From an uncultured Clostridia bacterium (GTDB taxonomy: Bacteria > Bacillota > Clostridia > Christensenellales > UBA1242): a DNA stretch of 64,000 nucleotides. Of the stretch, positions 38,092 through 47,163 are shown in pieces. Within the stretch, counting starts at the first letter, position 1. Each line of letters starts with the position of its first letter. The notes beneath the pieces were generated by a model. That model saw nothing but the letters and a program-made list of their open reading frames with translations, ran no database searches and was not told the DNA's origin. The position numbers were made by a program, and so were the translations under genes. The DNA lies in contig CANBBP010000002.1 of the NCBI GenBank assembly GCA_947366895.1, forward strand, positions 62,001 to 126,000, in the 5' to 3' direction.

Positions 38092-38793
38092 TTGATTATA
38101 GAAAGTTTTATGAATTTTATGAATAAAATAATGTTGTTTTCGGCCTATGTTAATAATGCTTCTAATTTTCCAAAGCCTTTAACACCAAGTCAGGAAAAAG
38201 AATATTTTGAAAAATTTTGGGCAGGAGATAAAAAGGCTAAAGAAATTTTAATTAGCCACAATTTAAGGTTGGTTGCACATATTGTTAAAAAGTATAGTTC
38301 GTGTGGAGAAGCAGACGATTTAATTTCAGTAGGCTCTATTGGGTTAATAAAAGCTATTAATACTTTCCAATATGGTAAAAATACTCAATTTTCTACATAT
38401 TCTGCAAAATGTATAGAAAATGAAATTTTAATGTTACTTAGAGTTAATAAAAAACATACAGCGGTATTGTCGCTTAGTGAATCTTTAGGTAAGGATAAAG
38501 ATGGCAATGAAATTTCAATAGGAGATATTGTTAGTAACGAAGAAGAAAATGTAATTCAAAATGTAGAAAATAGTATATTAACAGAAAAATTGCTTAATAT
38601 TATTAAAGAGGTTTTAAGCGAAAGAGAATATCAAATTATTTGTATGCGTTTTGGTCTTAATGGTACTCCTGCTTATACACAACGAGAAATAGCAAAAAAA
38701 CTTGATATATCTCGTTCTTATATCAGTAGGTTAGAAAAAAAAGCATTAGAGATTATGAAGGAATATGTGGATAAAAATGATGTATTTTGTTAA
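38092..38793 (+). CDS. sigK: Sporulation-type sigma factor, SigK-like
   Basis: This sigma-70 family factor resembles SigK (mother-cell late sporulation factor). After a hydrophobic N-terminal segment it reads PLTPSQEKEYFEKFWAGD, ISHNLRLVAHIVKKY (region 2), QFSTYSAKCIENEILMLLR (region 2.3-2.4), LSEREYQIICMRFGLNG and REIAKKLDISRSYISRLEKK (region 4). I chose TTG 38092 because TTGGAGGG lies 7 bases before it, whereas the ORF-track start at 38053 has none; the protein is 233 aa. The short N-terminus may be a pro-sequence like that of pro-SigK. Together with the PdaB-like and SpoIIIE/FtsK genes it suggests a sporulating lineage. Confidence 0.85.
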   Translation: MIIESFMNFMNKIMLFSAYVNNASNFPKPLTPSQEKEYFEKFWAGDKKAKEILISHNLRLVAHIVKKYSSCGEADDLISVGSIGLIKAINTFQYGKNTQFSTYSAKCIENEILMLLRVNKKHTAVLSLSESLGKDKDGNEISIGDIVSNEEENVIQNVENSILTEKLLNIIKEVLSEREYQIICMRFGLNGTPAYTQREIAKKLDISRSYISRLEKKALEIMKEYVDKNDVFC

Positions 38794-38905
38794 GTATTTA
38801 TTATTATTTTTTGCAAGTTATGATATTTGTGTATTGTTATTATTTTATTGTGCAAAGAAATGTAGAAATAAGTAGATATAAATATCTAATTATAAATTCT
38901 TCAAG

Positions 38906-38943
38906 AATATTAACCTAAATTTAAAGTGGTTAATATTTTTTTA
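38906..38943 (+). terminator. Terminator after the sigma-factor gene
   Basis: AATATTAACC pairs with GGTTAATATT across 12 bases, followed by Ts. Confidence 0.75.
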
Positions 38944-38970
38944 TTATTAAAATAATAAAAGTTTTCCCTA

Positions 38971-38999
38971 TTGAATAAAGTTCTATTATGTAGTATAAT
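38971..38999 (+). promoter_or_regulatory. Promoter for the 434-aa unknown gene
   Basis: TTGAAT (38971-38976), 17-base spacer, TATAAT (38994-38999); the ATG is 46 bases downstream. Confidence 0.65.
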
Positions 39000-39044
39000 G
39001 TTGACATAAAATAATTTTTTAAAAAATATAGGGGTATATATTAT

Positions 39045-40349
39045 ATGGAAGATGTAGCAGCTGAGGCTAAAAAAGTTGGTAGAATATTAATTCTAAATAC
39101 AATTACAAGTACAGATAATTTACAAGGAAATCTTGTTTGTGGGCAATGGCTTCCTAAAGAAGATACAAGAACTCTTTTTCCAGACTTAACTGATGCAGAA
39201 CTATATAGTAGATTATTAAGTGATATTAATTTATCAACGTTATCGGGTAAAGAAAAAGATGAATTTTTATTAATAGATAGTAATTTATCAAGAGTTTTTC
39301 CTCAAGAAACATTTTATAAAACAAGAATGCGTAATTTTATACAAGAGGCTCATAATAGAACTTGTAGCTCTTTAGGTATAAAACCTGCAAAAATGGTTTT
39401 TTGTCAATTTGATGGAAGTAAAGGTATGGACCCTCAGGAATTTTCTTCTTTTGATGTTGCAAATGGAAAGATATATATAAATAGTGGGGCAGATTATTTA
39501 AATGCTCGCCCTTCTATATTATTAGAAAATGTTAATGCAAGAACTTATCAACATTTTATATTTCAAAATATAGCCTCATCAATAAAAGCCCCTGATAAAT
39601 TGTCAGATAAAGATTTTTATATCGCTGTTGAAACTGCTGTAAAGAATCATGTATATCAAGAACATTCAAATCCTAATTCTCAAGGGAACTTTTTATTAAA
39701 TGAAGATGACCACACAGCAGGGTCAATACAATCACAAATTTTTGCTTTTGAAAAAACACGTCAAGATTTACAGTCTGCGGGTTTATATGGGGATAGAGTA
39801 AGAAATGAACTTAGAAGGTCTGAAATAAATTATCATACTGCTTTGCAAAAATATTTAGGAAATGAAAGTTTGCTTAATACCGAAAATATTTTTGCTTATT
39901 ATAGACAGGCAGAAATAAATGCTTCATCAGGTGGTTTAATGGGTGAATTGTTAGATAAAATAGATGGTTTATTTGCTTCATCATTTTACAATTCAATAGG
40001 AGCAACAATGACTCCTGGTACATCGGTTGAACAATATTTAGATATCTTGCAAGGATCAACTTTCAGTAGAAATGATTTTATTACTCCAACCTTAGAGGAA
40101 TTAGAAGCCTTAAGTTCATCAGATAATTTTTTACTAGGCATGTCTTTAGAACAAGTTAGTGCTTTAACTTCGTATAATCAAGATGAATTAAGCGATGAAG
40201 CGGAAGAAAGTGTTTTAAGTGATGAAAGCGAATACTTTGCTTATAAACCGTTTGAAGATGTTTTAATGCCTGAAGGTAGTATTTATTTCAACATAAAATT
40301 ACCATTTCATAACTTTAATTTAAGTCAAGATACACCTATAGAACAATAA
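39045..40349 (+). CDS. Unknown soluble protein, 434 aa
   Basis: I do not recognise this family. It lacks a signal peptide and membrane segments. Residues ~95-185 read like the fold of small metallopeptidase-type domains: a G(x)I.IN strand (VANGKIYINSGADYLNA) and then LLENVNARTYQHFIFQ. In that position many peptidases have HExxH; here it is RTYQH, so if the relation holds the domain would be inactive. The rest is helical (~215-330), and the C-terminus is acidic (DELSDEAEESVLSDESEY). It has a good promoter and AGGGG ribosome-binding site, so it is expressed as a single gene before rnpB. Confidence 0.7.
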   Translation: MEDVAAEAKKVGRILILNTITSTDNLQGNLVCGQWLPKEDTRTLFPDLTDAELYSRLLSDINLSTLSGKEKDEFLLIDSNLSRVFPQETFYKTRMRNFIQEAHNRTCSSLGIKPAKMVFCQFDGSKGMDPQEFSSFDVANGKIYINSGADYLNARPSILLENVNARTYQHFIFQNIASSIKAPDKLSDKDFYIAVETAVKNHVYQEHSNPNSQGNFLLNEDDHTAGSIQSQIFAFEKTRQDLQSAGLYGDRVRNELRRSEINYHTALQKYLGNESLLNTENIFAYYRQAEINASSGGLMGELLDKIDGLFASSFYNSIGATMTPGTSVEQYLDILQGSTFSRNDFITPTLEELEALSSSDNFLLGMSLEQVSALTSYNQDELSDEAEESVLSDESEYFAYKPFEDVLMPEGSIYFNIKLPFHNFNLSQDTPIEQ

Positions 40350-40442
40350 ATAATAAAAAATTATATTAAAATAATTTATTTAATTGGTTTACATATAATA
40401 GTTTTTTTAAATATTTATGAATAATAATTAATCTAACTAAGA

Positions 40443-40471
40443 TTGACAAAAATGGTTAATTTGTATATAAT
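40443..40471 (+). promoter_or_regulatory. Consensus promoter of rnpB
   Basis: TTGACA (40443-40448), 17-base spacer, TATAAT (40466-40471): a perfect sigma-A promoter just before the RNase P RNA. Confidence 0.9.
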
Positions 40472-40477
40472 ATTTAC

Positions 40478-40826
40478 GTTAGGTAGCCAGATGGTTACAT
40501 CTTGTGCGTAATTGTATGAGATGAGGAAAGTCCGAGCTTCATAGAACAGGGTGCTGGATAACTTCCAGTGAAGGCGACTTTAAGGAAAGTGCAACAGAAA
40601 TAAACAACCTAAAATTTTTAGGTTAAAGGTGGAAAGGCGAGGTAAGTGCTCACCGATATGTTGGTGACAACATATGCTCTGTAAACCCCACCCGAAGTAA
40701 GATTAAAAAGAACCGTTACAAAGTTGTTCGCTAGGTTCTTTAAAAACATCGCTTGAACTGATTGGCAACAATTAGTTTAGATAGATTACCATCTAAAACA
40801 GAACTCGGCTTATAGACTACACTAAC
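40478..40826 (+). ncRNA. rnpB: RNase P catalytic RNA
   Basis: This is the RNA subunit that cleaves the 5' leader of precursor tRNAs. Conserved blocks are all visible in order: GAGGAAAGTCCG (P4/J3-4 region), ACAGGGTGCTGGATAAC, GGCGAC, GGAAAGTGCAACAGAAA, and near the end AACAGAACTCGGCTTATAG. Ends were set by the P1 helix: GTTAG at 40478-40482 pairs with CTAAC at 40822-40826, with a further GTAG/CTAC match. The arrangement looks like type A, found in Clostridia, rather than the type B of Bacilli. It has a consensus promoter and a strong terminator. Confidence 0.95.
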
Positions 40827-40840
40827 AAATTAAAATATAA

Positions 40841-40866
40841 AACACGCAAGTTTTTGCGTGTTTTTT
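40841..40866 (+). terminator. Terminator of rnpB
   Basis: AACACGCAA pairs with TTGCGTGTT across GTTT, followed by Ts. The ORF-track start of the next gene (40854) lies inside this hairpin. Confidence 0.9.
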
Positions 40867-40901
40867 GTTTAAAGAAAATAAAAATAATAAATAATTATAA
40901 G

Positions 40902-42893
40902 GTGATTATTTTATTTATTATATTAACATTCTTTTTTTTAAGACAAAAAGAAAATACAACAAAAAAAATCGGTTCAAGTATAAGGGTTAAAAATAATAAA
41001 AAAATTAAAGGGTTTACGAAAATTGATGCCCTATTTTTTTCAAACAAAAATAATTTATCATATTTAATGGCAAATAAAATAGTAAATAATTTTGTTTGTT
41101 TTAATAATTATAAAATGTCAAAGGACTATCTCAAAATATTATCTAATGCGGGTTTTGATTTAAGTTTACCAATTTATAAATTAGAATTTTATAATGATAA
41201 ATATAAAACAAAGTTGTTGAATAATAATAAAAAAATAAGTCGAAGAGAAAATTTAAACTATAAAAATAAATTAAAATCAAATAGAAATAATAAGGCAATA
41301 TCACAAAAAATTAAAAATATAGAAACCTATATTTTAAAAATAAAAAAGCAGTTTTATTCACCTTTCAAAACACAAAACAAATTTGATAAAAAACAAGATA
41401 TAACTGATGATATAAAAAGTTATTTACTTAAGGATATTTATTTAACTTTTAAAACCATTTATAATTTAAAATTATACAACATTTTTGCTAATTATCTTAT
41501 TTTTTTAGATGATGCTTCGTTGTATAAATCCGTTTTAAAATTAATGAAATATTTTAACTTAGATATTAAAATTTATTTTAAAAATGAAGTAGATTATAAA
41601 CTTTTGGGAGCAATAAATTATTTAAATATTAATACAAATATATCAAATTGTAATCTAAGTGATTTTATAAAAGAAGCAAATATATTTAATCAAAATAAAA
41701 ATAACTTTGCTTATAACTATTTATATGAAAATCTTTTAAATTATGATTGTAATAAAACCTTTAATTTATCAACAAAAAATCAAAAAATTTATTTTCAAAA
41801 TTTTGAATATAATAACCATTACTTATGTTGTAATATTTCAAATGAGGATTTTATTTCTAGTTTAAAAGTGACTCAAAATGTTAACCTAAATAGTTTAGTT
41901 TTTAGATTAAAAATAATAAATAAAACTGATAGGAAATTAGAAGTAAATTTTAATGTTAAATATTCTATGGGCTTTAAAAAGGATAAAAATGCTGTGTATT
42001 TTGTTAATAAGAGCAAATCACACATTTATTTATCTAATGAAACTATATCAAATAAAGCCTTAATTTTAATAGGTAACTTTAATGGTTTTAGTTTTAATAA
42101 ATTTAATATTTTTTCATTAAAGTCATTTAATATTTCACCAAAAAATACAGAGTATTTTTATTTTGTTTTTAGTGATAAAAAACAAAATATTATGAATAAT
42201 ATTAATCATTTTCAAAATAATGAAATCCTTTTAAATTTACAAAATAATGAAAAAAAATTAATTATTTCTAAACAAGAATTGATAAATAAAAGTGATGATA
42301 ATTTTACTAATTTTAACTTATTAAATTTTAAGAATTATTCAAATTATATTATTAAAAATATAGAAAATCTTTTTATAAATAATGGTTGCAATTTTAATGT
42401 AAATTGTAAGATATTAACAAGTAATAAAACATTGAATTTACTACTTAATGAATATATTCCTCAAAGGATAGTTAGGAATTATATCATAGGAAATTTTAAA
42501 AGTTTTTATGACAGTAAAATTAAGGAGAATATTTATAACCAAGACTTTAATTATTTAATTAATCATACCTTTGATAGAAAACTAATTGATAAGAATTTAG
42601 TGAAAAATAATTTAAAAGGTTTGTATCTTATAAACACTAATTTGTATAAATTTTATCTTAATTTATTTTATTATAAACTAGGGGTTTTTATTTCAGCTAA
42701 AGGTATTAATTTTAACCCTGATACTTCACTTATTATTGAAAAAGCAGTTATTAGTTTAAAAAATAAAAATGTTTCACTTGATATTAAAAACAATAATTTA
42801 AATAATGAAGTTATAGTTGATAATATTAAATATTCAAATTTACAATTTTTAAATTTAAATTCAAAATCAAAAATCTTACATTTACAATTTTAA
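40902..42893 (+). CDS. Unknown membrane-anchored protein, about 663 aa, very Asn/Lys-rich
   Basis: The N-terminus is one membrane helix (VIILFIILTFFFL); no other segment follows, so the protein is probably anchored with the bulk outside. GTG 40902 is the first plausible start after the rnpB terminator, but its ribosome-binding site is poor. Composition is much richer in Asn, Lys, Ile and Phe than the neighbours. The middle is beta-rich (SLKVTQNVNLNSLVFRLKII). The C-terminal ~90 residues (KLGVFISAKGINFNPDTSLI, then SLDIKNNNL) recall the terminal beta domain of GH94-type glycoside phosphorylases, a weak resemblance only. It may be a fast-evolving or decaying surface protein. Confidence 0.6.
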   Translation: MIILFIILTFFFLRQKENTTKKIGSSIRVKNNKKIKGFTKIDALFFSNKNNLSYLMANKIVNNFVCFNNYKMSKDYLKILSNAGFDLSLPIYKLEFYNDKYKTKLLNNNKKISRRENLNYKNKLKSNRNNKAISQKIKNIETYILKIKKQFYSPFKTQNKFDKKQDITDDIKSYLLKDIYLTFKTIYNLKLYNIFANYLIFLDDASLYKSVLKLMKYFNLDIKIYFKNEVDYKLLGAINYLNINTNISNCNLSDFIKEANIFNQNKNNFAYNYLYENLLNYDCNKTFNLSTKNQKIYFQNFEYNNHYLCCNISNEDFISSLKVTQNVNLNSLVFRLKIINKTDRKLEVNFNVKYSMGFKKDKNAVYFVNKSKSHIYLSNETISNKALILIGNFNGFSFNKFNIFSLKSFNISPKNTEYFYFVFSDKKQNIMNNINHFQNNEILLNLQNNEKKLIISKQELINKSDDNFTNFNLLNFKNYSNYIIKNIENLFINNGCNFNVNCKILTSNKTLNLLLNEYIPQRIVRNYIIGNFKSFYDSKIKENIYNQDFNYLINHTFDRKLIDKNLVKNNLKGLYLINTNLYKFYLNLFYYKLGVFISAKGINFNPDTSLIIEKAVISLKNKNVSLDIKNNNLNNEVIVDNIKYSNLQFLNLNSKSKILHLQF

Positions 42894-43257
42894 TTTTTTA
42901 TGCTAATATATAAATATTAATTTATTAAAAAAGTTACTGAAATAAAATTTTTTAATTAAAAATAAATATTAATTTTAAAAATTTAATTGTTGTAAAAAAA
43001 AATGTTTATTACAATTTTATTTATAATATAACTTTTTAAAATTTTTTATTTTGTTTTTTATTATTTAAATACTAAACTTGTAAAAAAGATAAAACAAGTG
43101 TTGTTAAAAATATAGATATTTAAGGAATATTAAAAGAAATACATTTTATATAGAAATTTTTATTATTAAGTTTATTAGAACTTTATAAAATAATAAAAAT
43201 TTTACATTCTATAAAAAAAGTTTTGATTATTTAACTTTAATGGGAGAATCATAAACT
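42894..43257. other. 364-base AT-rich non-coding region before rarA
   Basis: I see no ORF, strong hairpin or consensus promoter. It presumably contains the rarA promoter and leader. Confidence 0.45.
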
Positions 43258-44499
43258 ATGGACAATTTATTTAATAATTTGCACAATGATAAAAAGCCTC
43301 TTGCTGAGAGAATGAGACCAAAATCTCTAAACGAATTTTGTGGTCAAAAACATATCATAGGTGAAGGAAAATTGCTTCGTAGACTAATTGAAGCAAGGCG
43401 AGTACCTAGTGTAATATTTTATGGCCCTCCAGGAACAGGAAAAACAACCCTAGCAAGAATTATTGCAGATAGTAGTGAATCTAATTTTGTAAAGATGAAT
43501 GCAATATCAAGCGGAGTAGCAGAGGTTAAAGAAGTTATAGCTCAAGCCAAACAAGAGTTTGAACTTTATGGTAAAAGAACTTATCTATTATTAGATGAAT
43601 GCCATAGGTGGAATAAAGCCCAAAGTGATTCATTGCTAGCAGCATTAGAAAATGGTTATTTAAACTTTGTTGGTTGCACAACCGAAAATCCTGCTCATAG
43701 TATGACAAGGGCTATTGTATCTCGTTGTTCTGTTTTTGAGTTTAAGAGGTTAGGGATAGAAGATATAAGTGAAGTTTTAAATAGAGCAATAAAGACTGAT
43801 GAAAGTTTAAAAAATTTGAACATAAAAATTGATGAAGATGCTATTACATATTTTGCCACAGCTTGTGGTGGAGATGTTAGAAGTGCACTTAATGGGCTAG
43901 AATTAGGAGCAATTACAACAAATATTAATAAAGATAAGCAAATTGTTATAACCAAAGAAACAGCAGCAGAATGTTTGCAAAGAAAGGCTTTGAGTTTAAA
44001 TGAAGATGTGTACTATGATTTATTAAGTGCTTTTTGTAAAAGTTTAAGGGGTAGTGATACCACAGCGGCTTTATATTATGCAAATAGACTTATTGAAGCT
44101 GGTATAGAGCCTCAAGTACTTGCCAGAAGAACTATTTGTCATGCTTCAGAAGATGTTGGAATTTCTGCACCAAATGCACTAGTTCAGGCTTGTTGTGCCT
44201 TGTATGCTTTAGATAATTTGGGTATGCCAGAGGGGAACTTAGCATTAACTCAAGCAATAATATATGTTTGTGAATCTCCTAAAGACAATAGAGTTGTTAT
44301 TGCAAAAGATATGGCAATAGATGATGCAAAAAATCACCCTGATGATAATATCCCACCATATTTAAGAAACCACACTATTGAAAGCAAAAATTACAAATAT
44401 CCACACGACTATGGTGGCTATGTTAAACAACAATATTTACCTAATAGTTTAAAAGATAAAAAATATTTTACTAGAAAAGAAAATAAAAAATCAGAGTAA
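43258..44499 (+). CDS. rarA: Replication-associated recombination protein A, AAA+ ATPase
   Basis: RarA (MgsA) is a clamp-loader-like ATPase acting at stalled replication forks. The N-terminus has the family opening PLAERMRPKSLNEFCGQKH. Walker A is GPPGTGKTT, Walker B LLLDECHRWNKAQSD (DEIHRFNK in most), and sensor 1 is GCTTENPAHSM. The C-terminal tetramerisation part has the DDAKNHPDDNIPPYLRNH and HDYGGYVKQQYLP regions. At 413 aa it is of normal length. GGGAG precedes the ATG. Confidence 0.95.
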   Translation: MDNLFNNLHNDKKPLAERMRPKSLNEFCGQKHIIGEGKLLRRLIEARRVPSVIFYGPPGTGKTTLARIIADSSESNFVKMNAISSGVAEVKEVIAQAKQEFELYGKRTYLLLDECHRWNKAQSDSLLAALENGYLNFVGCTTENPAHSMTRAIVSRCSVFEFKRLGIEDISEVLNRAIKTDESLKNLNIKIDEDAITYFATACGGDVRSALNGLELGAITTNINKDKQIVITKETAAECLQRKALSLNEDVYYDLLSAFCKSLRGSDTTAALYYANRLIEAGIEPQVLARRTICHASEDVGISAPNALVQACCALYALDNLGMPEGNLALTQAIIYVCESPKDNRVVIAKDMAIDDAKNHPDDNIPPYLRNHTIESKNYKYPHDYGGYVKQQYLPNSLKDKKYFTRKENKKSE

Positions 44500-44635
44500 A
44501 TTATAAAATAAAATATTTTAATAACAAAAGATATGTTCATTAAAACACATAAGCCTTGCTCTAAAAATAAGCAAAGAATAAAAAATTTATATTTGTTATT
44601 TTTTTGTAAAAAGTTTCAATCCATAGGGAGTAAAA

Positions 44636-45184
44636 ATGTCAAAAGTCATTTGGATAATTACAACTATTTCAATATTAAGTATAGTTAGTTTTATATTTAC
44701 TAAATTAAAAACAAAAGATAAAAGTAATGAAGATAAAGGTCTTGTCCAAAATGAGTTAAGAGTCAATAAGATATATTTTTATATTGGTATTATAGGTGCA
44801 ATTTGGTTGTCAGCAATAACAATTATAGCCTGTTTATTACCAACATCATCTAGTGACATCGTAAAATATATAGGAGTCAGCCTTACATGTTTATTTATAA
44901 TTACGACTTGTGGGTATTTAATATTTTTATATATAAATTATAGGATTACAGTATACGAAAATTATTTTATTTATCAAAATTTTTGGAGAATAAAGAAACA
45001 AATTTATTTTAAAGACATCATTATAGATAATAGCAAATTAAATCCGCAAGTGAGATTAAAGAAAGAAAACGGTAAAACTAAATTAGTTTTTAAACTTGCA
45101 GGACTTCTACAAAATGAAGATTATTTTATGAAAAAATATAGAGAATGGAAAAAATTACCTAAAGCACAACGAGAACAAATATAG
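44636..45184 (+). CDS. Small membrane protein, 182 aa
   Basis: There are three hydrophobic segments (residues ~3-21, ~48-70 and ~80-101), followed by a soluble C-terminal part (~102-182) that begins YRITVYENYFIYQNFWRIKK. That strand pattern resembles PH-like domains of small Gram-positive membrane proteins. I cannot name a family. ATAGGGAG precedes the ATG and a strong terminator follows, so it is a single-gene unit. Confidence 0.65.
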   Translation: MSKVIWIITTISILSIVSFIFTKLKTKDKSNEDKGLVQNELRVNKIYFYIGIIGAIWLSAITIIACLLPTSSSDIVKYIGVSLTCLFIITTCGYLIFLYINYRITVYENYFIYQNFWRIKKQIYFKDIIIDNSKLNPQVRLKKENGKTKLVFKLAGLLQNEDYFMKKYREWKKLPKAQREQI

Positions 45185-45186
45185 AT

Positions 45187-45219
45187 AAAAAGTCTTAGTT
45201 TTTTACTAAGACTTTTTTT
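45187..45219 (+). terminator. Terminator after the 182-aa membrane protein gene
   Basis: AAAAAGTCTTAGT... pairs with ACTAAGACTTTTT across a short T loop, followed by a T-run. Confidence 0.85.
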
Positions 45220-45365
45220 GTATTAGAAAAAATCATAAAAATATTTTTATAGTTAATTCTTATAAACAAAATTTAGCATGAATTATTTTCATAGTTTATT
45301 AATTTTGAATGATGTGTATATTTTGCACAAATATATAAATTATAAAGAAAATGATAAAAAATTGT

Positions 45366-45393
45366 TTGCATTAAAATCATAAACTGGTAAAAT
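45366..45393 (+). promoter_or_regulatory. Promoter for rubrerythrin
   Basis: TTGCAT (45366-45371), 16-base spacer, extended -10 TGG-TAAAAT ending at 45393. The ATG is ~35 bases downstream. Confidence 0.5.
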
Positions 45394-45427
45394 TAGTTAA
45401 GAATTTTTTACAAGGAGAAAATTAATA

Positions 45428-45970
45428 ATGGAACTTAAAGGTAGTCAAACAGAAAAGAATTTACAAACAGCTTTTGCAGGAGAAAGTCAAGCAAGAAATA
45501 AATATACATATTTTGCATCAAAAGCTAAAAAAGAAGGTTTTGAAGAAATAGCAGAAGTATTTACAAAAACTGCTGATAATGAAAAAGAACATGCAAAGAT
45601 GTGGTTTAAAGAATTAAATGGTGGGGAAGTAGGCTCAACTGTTGAAAATTTAACAGCTGCTGCAGAAGGCGAAAATTATGAATGGACTAACATGTATAAA
45701 GAATTTGCAGAAACAGCAAGAAAAGAAGGCTTTAATGACATTGCTTTTAAATTTGAAGAAGTTGCAAAAATAGAAAAAAATCATGAAGAAAGATATAAAG
45801 CAATTTTAAAAAATGTAAAGGAAAATAAAGTTTTTGGAAAAGCAAAAAAAGTAGTTTGGGAATGCAGAAATTGTGGATATAGATTTGAAGGTGAAAATGC
45901 TCCTAAAGTTTGCCCTGTATGTGGACATCCACAATCATACTTTGCAGTTTATTCAGAAAATTTTGATTAA
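45428..45970 (+). CDS. rbr: Rubrerythrin
   Basis: This is a cytoplasmic diiron peroxidase that protects anaerobes from hydrogen peroxide. The N-terminal ferritin-like four-helix domain contains the Glu/His ligands ([36 protein letters not shown]). The C-terminal rubredoxin domain has the two Cys pairs (CRNCGYRF and CPVCGHP) for a single iron. It is 180 aa, slightly shorter than Clostridial Rbr, and complete. AAGGAG precedes the ATG. Its presence supports an anaerobic lifestyle. Confidence 0.95.
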   Translation: MELKGSQTEKNLQTAFAGESQARNKYTYFASKAKKEGFEEIAEVFTKTADNEKEHAKMWFKELNGGEVGSTVENLTAAAEGENYEWTNMYKEFAETARKEGFNDIAFKFEEVAKIEKNHEERYKAILKNVKENKVFGKAKKVVWECRNCGYRFEGENAPKVCPVCGHPQSYFAVYSENFD

Positions 45971-46092
45971 TTAATTTTAAACTAATTTTAATTTAAAAAA
46001 ATATTTTAATTTTGGTTGTTAAAATATAAAAGGTAGATTTATAATAATTCGTATTTTTACCTACTAAAAATTTAAATTTTGTGCCAAATGCT

Positions 46093-46130
46093 AAAAAAGA
46101 TATGCATAAATATAATGCATATCTTTTTTT
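46093..46130. terminator. Bidirectional terminator between rubrerythrin and the phosphodiesterase
   Basis: AAAAAAGATATGCAT and its complement form a 15-bp stem with a 7-base loop; T-run on the right, A-run on the left. Confidence 0.85.
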
Positions 46131-46150
46131 TAATTATTAAATTTTAATTA

Positions 46151-46888
46151 TTAAATTCTAGGTTCAAAGTTTTCAAATATTATATTATCGCAATGAGAAA
46201 CAACTTTCATATATGCTTGTTGGCTTGGTACTGCCCACACAAGAAGCGGTAGATTTTTAAATTTTTTGACAAATCTATTTGGTACTTCATCCCATTTATA
46301 AGCTATAAAATTAGGTTCGCTTGTATGTTTATTTAGTAACATTCGTTTAAGAGCAAATTTTTTTATTTTACCCATTTTTACATCATTTAAAAAACTTGCA
46401 AGTTGACCTCTTATAACTTCGGGAGCATTTATTTTAAACCATTTTAGTATAAACGGATTAAAACTCATTATTGCAAAGTCTCCACCATAATTTTTTAACA
46501 TTTCATATACTCTTTTTAGAAAAGAACTATCTGGTGATGAACTAAAATCTTTAAATTCAACAATAATAGGAGTTTTTTTATCTATTACCTTTAAAGTTTC
46601 TTCAAGAGTAGGAATAGTTTCATTACTACCTTTAAGTTTTAACTTTTTTAGTGCAGTTGTATCTTTGATGTTTTTTACATATCCATCTTCATTTGTCATT
46701 CTTTTTAATGTGTCATCATGAAAAACAACAGGGGTACCATCTTCAAGAGGGTGAAGGTCAAACTCTATAGTGTAACCTTTTTCCACTGCCTTATTAAAAG
46801 CACTTAAACTATTTTCTGGACTTGTATCATCGTGCAATCCTCTATGAGCAACATAATTATTAACCAGCCAACTATTAAATAAATCCAT
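46151..46888 (-). CDS. Glycerophosphodiester phosphodiesterase (UgpQ-like)
   Basis: This enzyme hydrolyses glycerophosphodiesters to sn-glycerol 3-phosphate and an alcohol. GDPD signatures are present: the N-terminal AHRGLHDDTSPENSLSAF (catalytic His and Arg), EFDLHPLEDGTPVVFHDDTL (metal-binding Glu/Asp and second His), then IIVEFKD, and the C-terminal IFENFEP. It has no signal peptide, so it is cytosolic as in UgpQ. Length of 245 aa is normal. It is a single minus-strand gene convergent with rubrerythrin. Confidence 0.92.
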   Translation of the reverse strand: MDLFNSWLVNNYVAHRGLHDDTSPENSLSAFNKAVEKGYTIEFDLHPLEDGTPVVFHDDTLKRMTNEDGYVKNIKDTTALKKLKLKGSNETIPTLEETLKVIDKKTPIIVEFKDFSSSPDSSFLKRVYEMLKNYGGDFAIMSFNPFILKWFKINAPEVIRGQLASFLNDVKMGKIKKFALKRMLLNKHTSEPNFIAYKWDEVPNRFVKKFKNLPLLVWAVPSQQAYMKVVSHCDNIIFENFEPRI

Positions 46889-47067
46889 ACTAAAACCTTT
46901 TTATATACAAAATTTTATTTGTAAAATTATAATTGTTTGATTATTATAGCAAAGTTATATTAAATTACAAAATAAAATATTTAATTTGTTTTAAATTTAT
47001 TATTAAATAACTTCTTTTTTATTAATTTAAATAACAAATTTTAACTTATAATATGTTTAAAATACAC

Positions 47068-47097
47068 TTGCAAAAAAATGCTTAAATAAATTATAAT
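47068..47097 (+). promoter_or_regulatory. Promoter for lepA-hemW
   Basis: TTGCAA (47068-47073), 18-base spacer, TATAAT (47092-47097); the ATG of lepA is ~67 bases downstream. Confidence 0.6.
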
Positions 47098-47163
47098 ATA
47101 TTTAATTTATTATATATATAAAAAATAATAGAAATATATAGTTATTGTAAGGATTAAAATTGA

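Noticed and set aside
40478-40826. Possible riboswitch or tmRNA before the 663-aa gene
   Set aside because: Conserved RNase P blocks and the P1 pairing fit rnpB; there is no tmRNA-type tRNA-like end or tag frame.
40854-40901. ORF-track start of the 663-aa protein at TTG 40854
   Set aside because: It lies inside the rnpB terminator hairpin and has no ribosome-binding site; GTG 40902 is more plausible though still weak.
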